Origin: Halocafeteria seosinensis
Lineage: Eukaryota; Sar; Bigyra; Bicosoecida
Assembly: GCA_001687465.1 (NCBI GenBank)
Contig: LVLI01000233.1
Location: forward strand, 124,001 to 188,000
Length of the DNA: 64,000 bases
Reading direction: 5' to 3'
Shown: positions 36,427-47,900 of the stretch, piece by piece
How positions within the stretch are numbered: position 1 is the first letter of the stretch
Layout of the letters: the number at the start of each line of letters is the position of its first letter
Position numbers and translations under genes: made by a program
Notes under the pieces: generated by a model
What the model was told of the DNA's origin: nothing
The model's input: the letters and a program-made list of their open reading frames with translations, nothing else
Databases searched by the model: none

Positions 36427-36868
36427 GATACGTATGTGTATGGAGTATTACCAGTAATTTACCACCACTTCCAGGCTGAACTTCGATTTCCTCTGTCGAA
36501 ACACTCAAGTATACAAGATTGACCACATGTACAAAGAGAATCAATACATCTCGAAATATCCAGATTGAAATTTCGTAATCATATTACGTGGCCTTCATGC
36601 TGGAACCATGAACAGCCGAAGCGATCGCCGATCGGCCCAAAACTCCCAACTTCAATGACGTGCGGAAAGTGTGAAATAATGAGCTGACATACACTCTATA
36701 CAGGATGATATGCACACGTATTGTACGCTAGCTGTACTGGAACGAAATATATCTTTTACTTCTGAGCGTTTCCTTCTTGAGTTGGTGCTTGGTGGAGTGA
36801 TTGGCTGGATACAACCTGCGTTCTTCAACTTGGGTCTGGAATAGCTAGGGGTCCATGATACTTTGGTC
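36427..36868. promoter_or_regulatory. Divergent promoter region
   Basis: 442 bp between the start codons of AS3MT (-) and the HECT ligase (+). No specific element identified. Confidence 0.4.
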
Positions 36869-39800
36869 ATGTTTTCTGCCTCTTCCAAGGGCGCCACTGC
36901 TGGTGGAACGAAGCGCCGAGAAGACCTCGTAGCCGCCGCTAGGAGGGAAAGGGAGCAAAGGGAGGAACAACGCAAACTTGATGAATCAGCCATTACTATA
37001 CAACGATTCCTCAAAGGAAGGTACGCCACTTACGATCTTCGAGTTGGATAATGCAATGTTACTGAACTCTGGTGAACACTTCTGTTATTCCACAGAGTCA
37101 CCTCTCATCAACAGTCTCGAAATGCTGCGGCAACGTTGAGGAGCAGACTATCGGACTTACAGAACGTAGCTACCTTATTTGCGAGTTCACAGAAGTCATT
37201 CGTTCCGCCACTTCATGTTGTCAAGCAGCTTGTCAGAACCCTTCTCTTTGCTACTCGTTTAGAGCGATGGTACGGAATATCGGCTCCATCTCTGGAAGAT
37301 CTGGGTAATCTGTCGCTCGTGTACAACACTGCAAAATGGATCAAAACGTCTCTAGAGCAAACAACAGTAGATAACAACTTAAAGCTACACTTGTTGCAGA
37401 TGGAAACTTCTGCTTATCACGAGTTGATCGAACTTGGAAGGCTTTGTATGTTGGGCCTGCACTCACTTACGTTGGTAGTCGCTCGAAAGTATTTACGTGG
37501 GTACGTCAAGAAATCAAACACATTCGCCGATACCGAAACCCTTGAGCATGAAAGAGAGACTGGCGGTGTTTCCCAAACCCTCGCTGATTTAATAGACTCA
37601 GTCTTTTTCCTGGAGAATGATTCATCTGACAGAATGATACATGGAGAACTAATTGGTTTGCTCGAAAGGAAAGCAAGCCTCTCCACGTGCCTTCACAGCT
37701 CGCTACGGAACTTGACTCCGTACCACTTGAGCGAAGAGCAGTTGGCGGACAGAGATTCACTTCCCTCCACGAATGAATTTAAGAGTTTGCTGCGCCAATG
37801 TTCCTACTTGAGCATGAAAGCTACCTTTTGCTTGAACTCTGAACGATCTGTAGCCGTTGATCATGAAGCTGAGATGGATCGTCTTCTGGGACTGCTTGGT
37901 ATTCCTGGCGTCATTCAGCATATGAAGGCATGTGACTGTTGGGACACGAGGCTGAACAATTTTTCAAAACCTCCGTTTGTCCATAATATGATCCATGCTA
38001 TCCCTAGAGCCCTTCAAGTACGTACTTGTTATCCCGAAGTCGGACAAGGTCTTGGAGGTCTTTTCAAGTCGAATGGCAGGGCGTTTAAGGATTCTCTTCA
38101 ATTAAAGTGCTGTCGATTGAGAGGAGAAGAAATAGGAGAAAAGCAGAGTGCCTGGGGGATTTGTACATTTACAGTAGGCAATTTGCTGAGCGCTTTAGGT
38201 GATTTCTTGTGGGGCGTTAGCCCCTCCTCTGACACCGAAACACTTCTGACGTTGCAGCTCGTGCTAGAGTCTCTTTCTTCAACCATTAATTACGTCCCTG
38301 CAGCACTGTGGACATCCAGTGCGCCGGTCACCTGGACTGCTGCTGGAGCTAATTACACTTCGGTCCCTCTTCCGGGCTTGGCAGTGCGGCAATTTCGTGC
38401 CCTTTCAGATAAACGCTTGATTAAAAGATTGGCAAACATTGCGTTCGATATAGACGTCACCGAAATTGCCAATATTCGTTTGAAGAAACTCTTTCCACAA
38501 GGACTTAAAGAGGACAGTGAAGAAGACGAGGAAGATATTCCGACGCAGAGCTGGTGGGGAGCCCTGACACGAGAGGGTACCTCGGATCCGTCTTCGTGCT
38601 TTTATGGCTTGAGTCCATCGACTGAAGAAAGATCCACTTCCAAGGGTGGTTTGTTTTCCTCGTTGACGAGTAAACTTAGTTCTTTCTTTTCAAAGAAACA
38701 AAAAGGAGGCGCAGCTAATGCCTCGAGTGCATTAACTGGCACACTTCGAGACGGTAGCGGTGATTCGTTACTTGAAACGACGAGAGTTTCGCGGGAGTAT
38801 GCTGCTGGATATGGTAGCACTCCAAGGAAGGATACATCTGGTACTTCGAGAAAAAGCAGTGGGGCAAAATTGCTGCCTTGGTTTTCAGTATACTGTTCGC
38901 TTGTGCTCGGGCGAACACATGGTAAAAGTGCGAGGCGAGGCTCTGTAAAACGCCATTATAAGACATGTGTTGTACAAGTGCAATCGATAATGAATGCTTT
39001 GGCCTTTACTCCATCTTTGGGTATTATCCACAAGCTCTGGTATACGTTTGCTGAGGAAAATGATATTGAGACTTTTATCCAGCACTATGGCTATGGGTGC
39101 CTGTGTGATTTTGCGAGACCTGGTCCTTTCCCGATTCTGTATCTCTTTGCTCTGACGTTTTCGCATTTCCTAATGGTGGCGGATGATTTTGAGCTATATG
39201 AGAAGTTCTCCCTTCCCAGAGGAGAGCTTGCGGTTGCTATTAACACATTAAAACTTGTTGTGGCACATGCGTACGGGTGCGTGCGTGTACAACGTTAATT
39301 GGCCTTCATCCTACCCTCTTATTATGAATTCCTTTGTATGTGTGTTTCAGGTATAATTCTGGGAAATACCGGAGTATTGATATGACTCTAGTGGAGGCTG
39401 AACCGACTGACTCCTGGTTTGCGTTTGAAGATGCGGTTGTCTCAATGTTATCGGAATTATACCAACGACAGTGTCGACGAAAATTGACTCCACGCCGTAT
39501 CTGGCGAGTGGATTGCTCCAAGTATGTTGTACATGTATGCATTCGTCTTAGCGAACACTTTCAAATACCCGCTCCATATGTGCAGCGATGAAGTTCTATC
39601 TTCGCGACTTTTGCCAGTAGCCCCGTTTATGGTACCCTTCTCAAAACGATTGGAAATTTATAATCGCAATAGAGTTGCTTTAAAGCGCGAGACCCAATCT
39701 TATATTGGTCCACCTTCCAGAATTACAGTGCGAAGGGATGCACTCTTTGATACAACTTACCGCGAACTCAAGAAGCTAACGGCCTCACAGCTACGAGGAA

Positions 39801-40931
39801 GAATTGACATAAAATTCATCAATGAGCACGGTGTTGCGGAAGAAGGAATTGACGCTGGAGGTTTATTTAAAGAGCTATGGACACAATTTGCAGATGTAAG
39901 TGAATTCGCCGAAACTATGGACTCATGCACTTGCTCACCTGAGTTGCAACCCCAGGTAGTTTTCGATCCATCCTATGGGTTGTTTAAGGAAACGCCAAAC
40001 CATTTGCTGTACCCGAGTCCAAACGCCTTTTCACTGGGCCATGGGGATGTTACAACATTGTTCGAAGTAGTGGGGCGTGTTGTGGGTAAAGCCCTGTATG
40101 AGGGAATTGTGATCCAGCCTCAATTCGCTCATTTCTTCTTGGCGAAGCTCCTGGGTAACCCTGTACATTTACATCATTTACCGTCTCTCGATCCCGAACT
40201 ATACAAGAATCTGATTTTCATCAAAAATTACTCAGGAGACATTCAGGATCTCTGCCTTACGTTCACCGTACCGCGGGAAGACGCGGAAATCGTGGGGCAG
40301 ACTGGCGATCAGGAATATTGTTTGGTACCAGGTGCGTAATTTCGGCAATATGTATTCGCTTTTCCCTTCTATGTGCATTACTGTAATCGCAGGTGGAGAT
40401 CAAAAGGAAGTGACGAACCAAAATAAGTTTCTATATATCCATCTAGTGGCGAACGCACGCCTCAACCTGTCGACATCTCGCCAAACGGAGGCATTCAAAA
40501 AAGGTTTGTACTCTGTCGTGCCCCCAGAGTGGTTAAAGATGTTTTCAGAACCTGAACTACAAGTTCTCATCTCTGGTGCACATAAGGGCATCAATGTGGA
40601 AGACCTCAAGAAGAACACAAAGTACCTGGGCGGTTGTTCAGCTAGAAACAAGTCTATCAAACTGTTTTGGGATATCATGGCGGATTTTGCAGAGGAAGAT
40701 AAATCAGCACTTCTTCAGTTTGTGACAGCATGTTCACGCCCTCCACCTCTAGGTTTCAAGGAGCTGCAACCTCCGTTCGCCATTCAGCTTATCAGCAGTA
40801 GAGGGAAGCCGCTACCTTCTTCGAGCACGTGCTTCAACGTACTGAAGTTGCCGGATTACACATCTAAGAGCGACATGAAGACAAAACTCATGACAGCCAT
40901 TCATTCGGCCAGTGGGTTTGAGACAGAATGA
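36869..40931 (+). CDS. HECT E3 ubiquitin ligase, UBE3C/UPL6-7 type
   Basis: Transfers ubiquitin through a C-terminal thioester. Exons 36869-37020, 37096-39270, 39351-39521, 39586-40331, 40393-40931; 1260 residues. N-terminus MFSASSKGA then a charged helix and an IQ-like motif AITIQRFLKGR, the arrangement of UBE3C and plant UPL6/UPL7. The large middle region is helical, with a Ser/Gly-rich insert near residue 600. The HECT domain runs from about residue 900: DPSYGLFKETPNHLLYPSPN, GRVVGKALYEGI, LHHLPSLDPELYKNLIF, KNTKYLGGCSARNKSIKLFW, and the catalytic cysteine in STCFNVLKLP, about 30 residues from the end. The last residues ASGFETE fit the family C-terminus. Substrates unknown. Confidence 0.93.
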
Positions 40932-41020
40932 GCGAGGTACAATACCGAAAGGCGGTTTGCAAGCCTCTCCCAAAACCGTGCAGTTCCCTTCGCTTTCTAC
41001 ATGTACCGTTTGCTGTACAA

Positions 41021-43111
41021 TCATCGATAGTCTTTTACAGCACTGTGGTTAGTAGTCTTTGCTCTCACCGGCGCCGCTACAACATCCATAGGCTCCTCTT
41101 TCTGTTTGGATTCTTCTGGCAGAGATAAGGACATCTTTTCTGAGCTTATGCCGGGATCCAGTTCAGCGTACTCTTTTGGCAAAGTATGCACGTCTTTTGG
41201 TTCCTTTCTTACACGAGCAGGCTGAACACGCGCATCGCCGGTTAAGTAACTGGTACTGTCTGGCGGGGCTCGTGTGACATTCTCATCCGTACCCCGGTGG
41301 CGTTGTTTTGCACCTTTAGAGCGTTGGGTGCCTCTAGACTTTTTTCTTGATGTGGTACTCCGCATTGATGTTGCGTGTGTTGTCGTCGTTCGATTTAGAG
41401 GACGCCGATTGGCTGCAGGCGATGCGAGGTAGGGGCTCGACTTCCTGTAAAGGGACGAAGGAATAGATTGCGTGGATTTCTCCAACTTGTGCGCAATTAT
41501 TGCATCTTTTGGATGTCCTGTAACCCCAACTTCTAGAGTCTCCTCCTCTCTCTGCATCTTTACGTCTGAATCCCACTTTCCTGGTGAGGTGTCCCTTTTG
41601 GATTCTTGCGATCTTGCTCTCGACCTCCGCAATTTTTCCAATAATTTCTGTCTTCTTGTGGGGGAGCGTGACCGTTGTTTGTTCGCTGGAGGGGTCGCTA
41701 GCGAACGCCAGTAGTCCTCCTTCGAGCGCTGAGACCTGGAGGTATTTCTTGTTTGCTTCCTGGAACTGCCTCTTGTCTTTCTCCCGCGCTGGCGGCCTTC
41801 GCTGACATCTTCAAAGTCAGATTGGTAGGAGCTTTGGTCGCGTAGTGATGAACCTTGTTGGATATGTGTTGGGTACGGTGCGAGATGGGCCTGGTCCGGC
41901 GGAGGGTCGTTGCGGAAGACGGGTTCTGGGACCTCCTCAGTATTGTTTGTCTGCTTAGCCCCTCTGGTCGTCTTACTCTTGCCGCCTGCTATGTTATGGA
42001 GTTGGGTGACGAGTTCGTCGAAGTCCCACTGGGTTTGCGACTGTTCTTTGGCTTTATCCGATTTTTGCCCAGAGCTAGGCTTGGGTGACGCTTCTTCACT
42101 CTCCGGACCGGAACTAGACTCTCGCTCCACCTGGTGCTGGTGCTGGTGCTGGTGCTCGGACCCTGCTGATTGCTGCTGTAAAGGTGGAGATTCCCGCGAT
42201 TCTTCCTTGTCACCACGCCATTGAACTTGAACATGGATTGCAGGCACTGTTTCCGGAGCTTTCATTCCAAGATTTTCAATCCGCAAAGTGGACTCGCCAC
42301 CAAGTGGTACCCATCCTTGATGCCATTGCTCCTTTCCGGGTTCTGACATCCTCAAAAACCGGGATAGATCCAAGGATACTCGACCTGTAGAACGTTTAAA
42401 AATAGGTATAGCCTCGTATCATGACCCAAAGTTGTCGAGTCTAGCTAACACACCGAATAAATTGTTATGTCTCATGTCCTGATATTGAAGCCCAACAGAA
42501 ATTTCGTTCGCTTCGTCCACCTCCAAATCTGGCAAGTAGAACCGAAACGTCTCATTAAACTTGGGATATATCTTCCCTGACACTTCCGTTGTTCGATAAA
42601 TTTCTCCTGCAAAAGCAAGCTCGCCGTGTGCTTGCACTGTTGAAATGTATTCTGAAGTCGAAGCACAGTGTAAAGTTTACGTGAGACCGATACCACACCA
42701 CGCTGGTGACGCTACAGACGCCACGAACCTTCGCTATCTTCGAGAGTCGTCGCCCCTGTAATTGTCACTTTAAGCTCTCCACTGTTTGAAGGTAGACCAG
42801 CGAACTTAGTCTTTGGATCATAGGGGGAAATACTGCTACGTGAGCGACCCCGGCGCTCGCCGGAAGTATGGACGCGGCTGGATTGAGGGGACTTCATTTT
42901 CTTGTGCGGTCCCCGGCTTTCCGATTCCATATCGTCGGTGAGCTCTGCGTGAATAAAAGAAAAACAAAAATAACCAGCTTTGGACGGTCTTGTGGGCGCT
43001 AACACATTTCAATGGAAACTGGAACTCACCCTTTCGTTTCCCGAAGATCGCGTATTCTACCGTTTGACTCCCACGTTCTACACAAGCAATCACAGAGTGC
43101 CCAAGAGCGTC
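41021..43111 (-). CDS. C2-domain protein with long disordered basic tail (5' end missing)
   Basis: Minus-strand exons 43030-43111, 42729-42944, 42454-42651, 41021-42384 are in phase and give 619 residues. The first exon here begins after an acceptor (TTGGTTAG), so at least one upstream coding exon is missing; an internal ATG at MESESRG is an alternative start. The C2-like part starts GELKVTITGATTLEDSE, continues through TVQAHGELAFAGEIYR and SGKIYPKFNETFRFYLPD, and ends FGRVSLDLSRFL ... GWVPLGGES, the usual C2 strand order. Calcium ligands are not obviously complete. The remaining ~400 residues are disordered: a (HQ)4 run, then long Arg/Ser/Lys-rich stretches with RSKEDYWRSLA and KKSRGTQRSKGAKQR. 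Possibly a membrane- or RNA-associated protein. Confidence 0.7.
42128..42160 (-). repeat. Trinucleotide-pair repeat coding (His-Gln)n
   Basis: Four tandem copies of CTGGTG/GCTGGT on the plus strand encode alternating His-Gln in the C2-domain protein on the minus strand. Confidence 0.8.
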
Positions 43112-43767
43112 CTAACCAAGACACGATGGTACCATCCTAATTCAAGGGTGTAGCATCCCTCATCGGCCTTGTATACGAGGAAGATCAGCTTGTACTAGTT
43201 ATCGCACAAATTGCGCGTTTTTCCACTCTTGGTGTCGGGTAGTGCGTGCACCAGAAAAAAAAAAAAAAATATCGTGCCACTCTATGAAAATGAATGCTTT
43301 AGCTACATTACAAACGCAATAGGTTGCAATCCAACAGATGCTTACTACTGTCCAATGAACCCAGCAAACTTCACGTGCGAACGACTTGCGACAAAGCGGT
43401 AGCGACCTTGTCGGAGTTGGATCCGTTGAAGTGGCTTTGCAAATCCCTCGGCAGGGGCGAATTCCCGGGAACTGTCCGAATGTTCACAAAAAGCGTTAGC
43501 CGCATAAAATTTACGCACCCATCGAATTGTAACAGTATACAAGGTACGTGCCTGGTTTTAGGAGGGCGAAATGGATTTTCTGGACCAAAGGGAATCGTTT
43601 TTTCACGACGGTACCTGTACTTGTGGTTAAAGTATTAACTTGAAGGTGACAATCACCCCGTGGTTGCAACTGAGTGCAATGAATTGCAGTCATTGTATAT
43701 TAGTGACATTTACCAGATCAAATTACATGCATGTGCCCACGAGGAGCCGACTCCACGCTGGATACAG
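43112..43767. other. Region between two minus-strand genes
   Basis: Should contain the missing 5' exon(s) and promoter of the C2-domain gene. Several minus-strand stretches are open but no phase-consistent joining with a start codon was found. A 15-nt A tract lies at 43255-43269. Confidence 0.4.
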
Positions 43768-45489
43768 CTATGCAGCTTCCCTTCGGAGTCGCTTTATGCG
43801 TGCGATGACATGCTCCACCGCCTTGGTAATGTTTTGAAACACTTTAACCCCTCTTCGATCCGCCACATCAGCGAGATACGCCCGTCCTCGATTTAAGTCC
43901 TTGACCTCATCAGCGTACAGTTCCTGTGGGAATCATCATTGTCTCAGTGCACGACGATTCCAGAAATATTTAGAATCGGAAGACTTACGTGTCCAGATAT
44001 TTGACTCCCCGGCTCAACATCCTGTAATACGATAACGACATCCCTCTCTGACGAAATGTGCTCTGCTATTTCAATCATAGAAGCAACAGCACGTGTTTCA
44101 CCTGTGACGACGAACATCAGAATTAACGCTTCCTGTTTCGCGTTCGCTTCGACTTCGATCAGGTCAGGAGTCCAGTTTTCCACCTGCATATTCGTGACAA
44201 ATGGTTGTACAAGCGTGGAGGCACAATGCAATTACTCTTCTCACGCTACGTACCTGAGGATTATAATAAGTCACTCCATGCTTGTCCAGTAATGGCATTG
44301 CTATATCCTTTCTCCAAGTAGTTGGGTTACAGGCACCCCCCAGAAACACTTCTCCCAAAGGACACTTGTGTCGCTCTGGATTGCGATTACTTGCTGTCAC
44401 CTGATCTGCACCGTTTTCTGGTGTAATTTGGTGGTGAGCTATTTGCCCTGAATGAGACAACGTTCTCTGGTGGCCTTCTTCAGAATGTGACAAGGAGTCT
44501 GATGTCAGGGACTTCTCGACGCTACGGGGTACAGATGCCTCCTCCGCACTAATTGCTAAGTCTCGCATATCTCGACACGAGCCAAAATAGGAACTACCAA
44601 AAGAGTTGGTGCTATTCCTCCAATGATGCATCCTCTTTCTAGCAGCACCGTTTCTCTGAAGAACATTGACTATGTTGCAAAAAGTGGAAAAGCTTATCTT
44701 TTCCCGGTTCACGTGGCGTTTCATTGCCGGATCCGACCGAAACCGAGATAGGTTGTTTCCTTCTGAACTTCTTCTGGGATGACCATGTTCGCATCCGTCC
44801 GTGTTTTGCTCCACGAGATTCGGTGGAGGTGGAGGAGGATTGGCCGCGCCAGTAACCCGCGTCTCTTGCTCATTGCTTTGATGCCCTCCGTTGCGCTGTC
44901 CTTCTTCCTCAACCCGATCCTCAGGGTCTGAAATTTCCTGGTCACGAACGATTCTTGATTTGTAGTCGGCTTCACTTAAGTATCCATATTGCTTAGTCTG
45001 AATTGTGCGTTCAAGCTCCTCCACTCCTCCGCGTAAATAAGCATCCGTAAAAGACATTGGCCACTCCAAGCCGAGTACTCGCAAGGCAACTGGCAAATCT
45101 TCTTTTACTCGGATTCTCCGGTCATCGTCAAGGTCTAACGATTCGAAGACATCCGAAAGGGATAACTCGTTACTTGGGACAGCTGCGCGGTTGATATACA
45201 TATCTCGATTCCTTACACTAGGGCTAAACAGCGCACCTGAACTCTCAGAGGCCGTTCGGTCTATGTTTAATGACAAACACGACCGACGCGTCGCTCTCGG
45301 CGTTTGCCGCGATGAGCCATTGTCGGCAGCAATCGTTTTCCAAATATAGCGATAGATGGGAGCAGCTGTCTCTGAGTAAGTACGGTTCTTTAATCCCCCC
45401 TGTGAACCGCCTGATTGATATTCGTCTGTGCGAGCATGTTTCTGCGCTACTGGGGCGCCGGCATTCCCTTTACCGTTGGGGCCTTCCAT
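43768..45489 (-). CDS. EF-hand protein with nucleoside 2-deoxyribosyltransferase-like domain
   Basis: Exons 44254-45489, 43989-44183, 43768-43923 (minus strand), all phase 0, give 528 residues. Residues 380-528 match the nucleoside 2-deoxyribosyltransferase-like family of eukaryotes: VFLGGACNPTTWRKDIAMPL, GVTYYNPQVENWTPDLIEVE, a hydrophobic LILMFVVTGETRAVASMIE, VVIVLQDV and DLNRGRAYLADVA. Such domains hydrolyse or transfer glycosidic bonds of nucleoside-like substrates; the true substrate is unknown. Residues ~110-140 contain an EF-hand-like loop D119-x-D121-x-D123-x-x-I126-x-x-x-E130, with Arg instead of Gly at position 6. The middle (150-375) is polar and disordered, with a PPPPP run. Calcium control of the enzyme part is an inference from domain order. 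Confidence 0.85.
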
Positions 45490-46297
45490 ATCGAATTATT
45501 TCGGAGCAGATCCCCGTGGTATAGGACCATAAACCGGGTGATATTGGCTCAAAAGGATCGAGAGTGGCTCCCCGTTGACTATATGAACAGACCGAGTGGC
45601 AGATAGGTAAACTAGAGGTTGTTGATGCAACCGACGTATTGCCGTCTAAGGAGGTGTCCTGAGGTGAGAGTGGTCAAACTGCGCTACGAATCCACAAATA
45701 GCCAAGTTATATTTATCCACACCGACATACAAGTGTCAACCACCCTAACAAAACCTACCTACGGCAGCTGAACACGCCTGTTCCAGCCTGTATTCTCCGT
45801 CGGCTCAGCGACTCGGCTGCACTGTCTCTCTGGAGAAGTGGCTGGTCGCACGAGCGACCTGCTGGACCAAGCGGCCGCACAAAAGGCGGTTACGTTGAAT
45901 TCCCACGGACTGGAAGAGACTAAGAAAAACATTCCAAGGAAGACATGAGCGACTGATGCTGCTTGCACCTCTTCCTCAAATGACGCACTTGGGTTGTGGG
46001 CACTGAGCCCGGCGCGCCCGCACGAGTCATTCCGGGACTCTGGCGCTGTGAAGATGCATTGCGTTGTCTTAATACAGCTAGAAGTGTATATTCAGTGCTT
46101 TATTGAATACTATTCTTATTTGGCTGTGGAGACTCCAAACCGCAAGTGTTATGGAGTGGTCTCTCTGGCTTGTTGCTTGGGCCTTCGGGAAGTTCGAAGA
46201 GGGGACCTGATGAAGAATTGTCATTCGACTACGATCTCATAAGTACATTCAGAGAGTCTGTTCCACGTGAGACTACTTCCTCTCTGCTCTTACAGTG
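45490..46297. promoter_or_regulatory. Divergent intergenic region
   Basis: About 800 bp between a minus-strand and a plus-strand start. A 69-codon minus-strand frame (45759-45968) begins with a hydrophobic stretch, but it has no homology I can name and is not called. The CTCTTACAG just before 46298 could be a splice acceptor for the downstream gene. Confidence 0.4.
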
Positions 46298-47272
46298 ATG
46301 AGCGAATGCGGCGATCAACAGTATAGAGGTGAAAGTCCCGAAACAGCAGACCCTGCTGCGCACTGGGATAGCTGTTGTCCAGCAACATCAGAGATGAGAT
46401 ATTGGAGCGAGAATCTCAATGCCCCTTTACCTTCTCCCATGCTCTCCAAAGTGCTGGCAGGTCATAGATATCATGGCAGTGCTCAAATAGGATTGATGAG
46501 ATTGTTAGAGCTTCACGAGATACAAGAATCTAGCGAGGCGTTTGCCACGCTCCAAGATACAAATCAGTGGCTGATTGAGCAAACGCAACGCCATTTCCTT
46601 AGACAGGGAGAGCGATGGGATCCAGAAAATCAAGCTAAGGAAGAGTGGCTGTCCAAAGATAGGAAGCAAGTGCTTCAAGCGGTGTCGTTAATGGGCCTAA
46701 CTCAACGAGTTATCCCTGATCAAAGTGCTCTCAGTGCCGACCGCATAACTATTTTACCGGGCGCCCTAGAAACTCGTGTCACACAACGTTTAAATTCCGT
46801 AGTTGAAGAAATTCAACACTCGAATAGACCACCCTGTGCGGTCGTCGTAGCAACGGGAAAGCGAGCACTCCTGGACTACGAGTGTCCCGATGCGACACTA
46901 TCAGAACGAACCGAAGCAGCAATGATTCGATATCGATGGAATGAAGCCAAAGAATGCCACCCAGAATTAGCTAATATTCCTTTTCATGTATGTGAGGCTC
47001 AGTTAAAAGATGGGCAAGTTCGATCGAAAACAGTTGATACCGTAGAGGCACTCGGCGAACATGAAGTAGTGCGACAGCTGCAGCAGAGAAATGGTTGTGC
47101 TGTGGTACATATAGAGCAGCCCTACGCCAAACGATTTGCATTACTCTTTCACGGGCTTGGATTGCGGATGCATGTCTATGCTCAGGCTGTAGCCACCGAT
47201 ACTCCACTGTTTTTGTATCTCGATGAAACTGCACGAACTATCTTTGCACGACCGCATTTGACGGAAGACTGA
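46298..47272 (+). CDS. Unknown protein, faintly DUF218-like
   Basis: Intronless frame of 324 residues from ATG 46298 (preceded by GTG in frame; an upstream exon ending at the CTTACAG acceptor is possible). The N-terminal half is helical and charged. From ~residue 150 an alternating hydrophobic pattern appears: ADRITILPGALETRVTQRL, CAVVVATGKRALL, SERTEAAMIRYRW, RSKTVDTVEAL, CAVVHIEQPYAKRFALLF. This order (LPG-x-R, a V-rich strand with a small-residue turn, SERTEA, S-x-T-x-x-T, then a strand followed by R-x-x-x-F) resembles DUF218/SanA-like Rossmann proteins. Invariant residues are not all present, so this is tentative. No signal peptide. Confidence 0.6.
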   Translation: MSECGDQQYRGESPETADPAAHWDSCCPATSEMRYWSENLNAPLPSPMLSKVLAGHRYHGSAQIGLMRLLELHEIQESSEAFATLQDTNQWLIEQTQRHFLRQGERWDPENQAKEEWLSKDRKQVLQAVSLMGLTQRVIPDQSALSADRITILPGALETRVTQRLNSVVEEIQHSNRPPCAVVVATGKRALLDYECPDATLSERTEAAMIRYRWNEAKECHPELANIPFHVCEAQLKDGQVRSKTVDTVEALGEHEVVRQLQQRNGCAVVHIEQPYAKRFALLFHGLGLRMHVYAQAVATDTPLFLYLDETARTIFARPHLTED

Positions 47273-47900
47273 TTGATAAGGCTACCCACCTTCATTAGTC
47301 TGCTCTGTGCTCCTTGTCTCCGAACCCTAGCGCGTGTCGCTGTCATGCATGACTCGGTGTGAGCAAGACGGACAAGGTGTCTTCGAGACGGTGATTGTGG
47401 TCTGTTGGGGGAACGAATTGATTTTTGGTAAATCGCTCAAGTGCAACACTCGGGGCTTCCGGCAGCCATACGTGGATTCACACCTTTCAGAATCTCATAA
47501 CGCAGAACAGTCACTTGCAATATTTTCCGAGTATTTCGGCTGAGACGGTACCACTTCCACACACACACACATATGTACTTCCAGATACGGAAGCGAAACT
47601 TCCCAAGGGTTCGTAGCAGTAAAACTGCTGCTGCACTGCTGTCATGCAGTCGTTTCCCGCTGTCACTGTCAAACTATTAGTAGTACAACAGTAGTGAAGC
47701 ACGGTTAATTGACGAAATATTAACCTGTTTGCTGTTTGCGCTGGTACGTAATGGATTCTCTCGAAGCCACCTTGAAGTTTTGAATGTTCCTTGAATATTC
47801 CACTTTAAAGCTCTATATGATACCTGTGGGCCAGGCTGTGGCTTGTAGATTTGTGTTGTATCAATTGTGTGTTGCTTGGTCACGTTCACTTGTTTCGACT
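47273..47900. other. Intergenic region with a CA microsatellite
   Basis: No gene supported. A (CA)7 run lies at about 47558-47571. The right part should hold the pyrophosphatase promoter and leader. Confidence 0.4.

Noticed and set aside
45759-45968. 69-codon minus-strand frame with hydrophobic N-terminus
   Set aside because: Could be a short secreted peptide but nothing beyond the hydrophobic start supports it.
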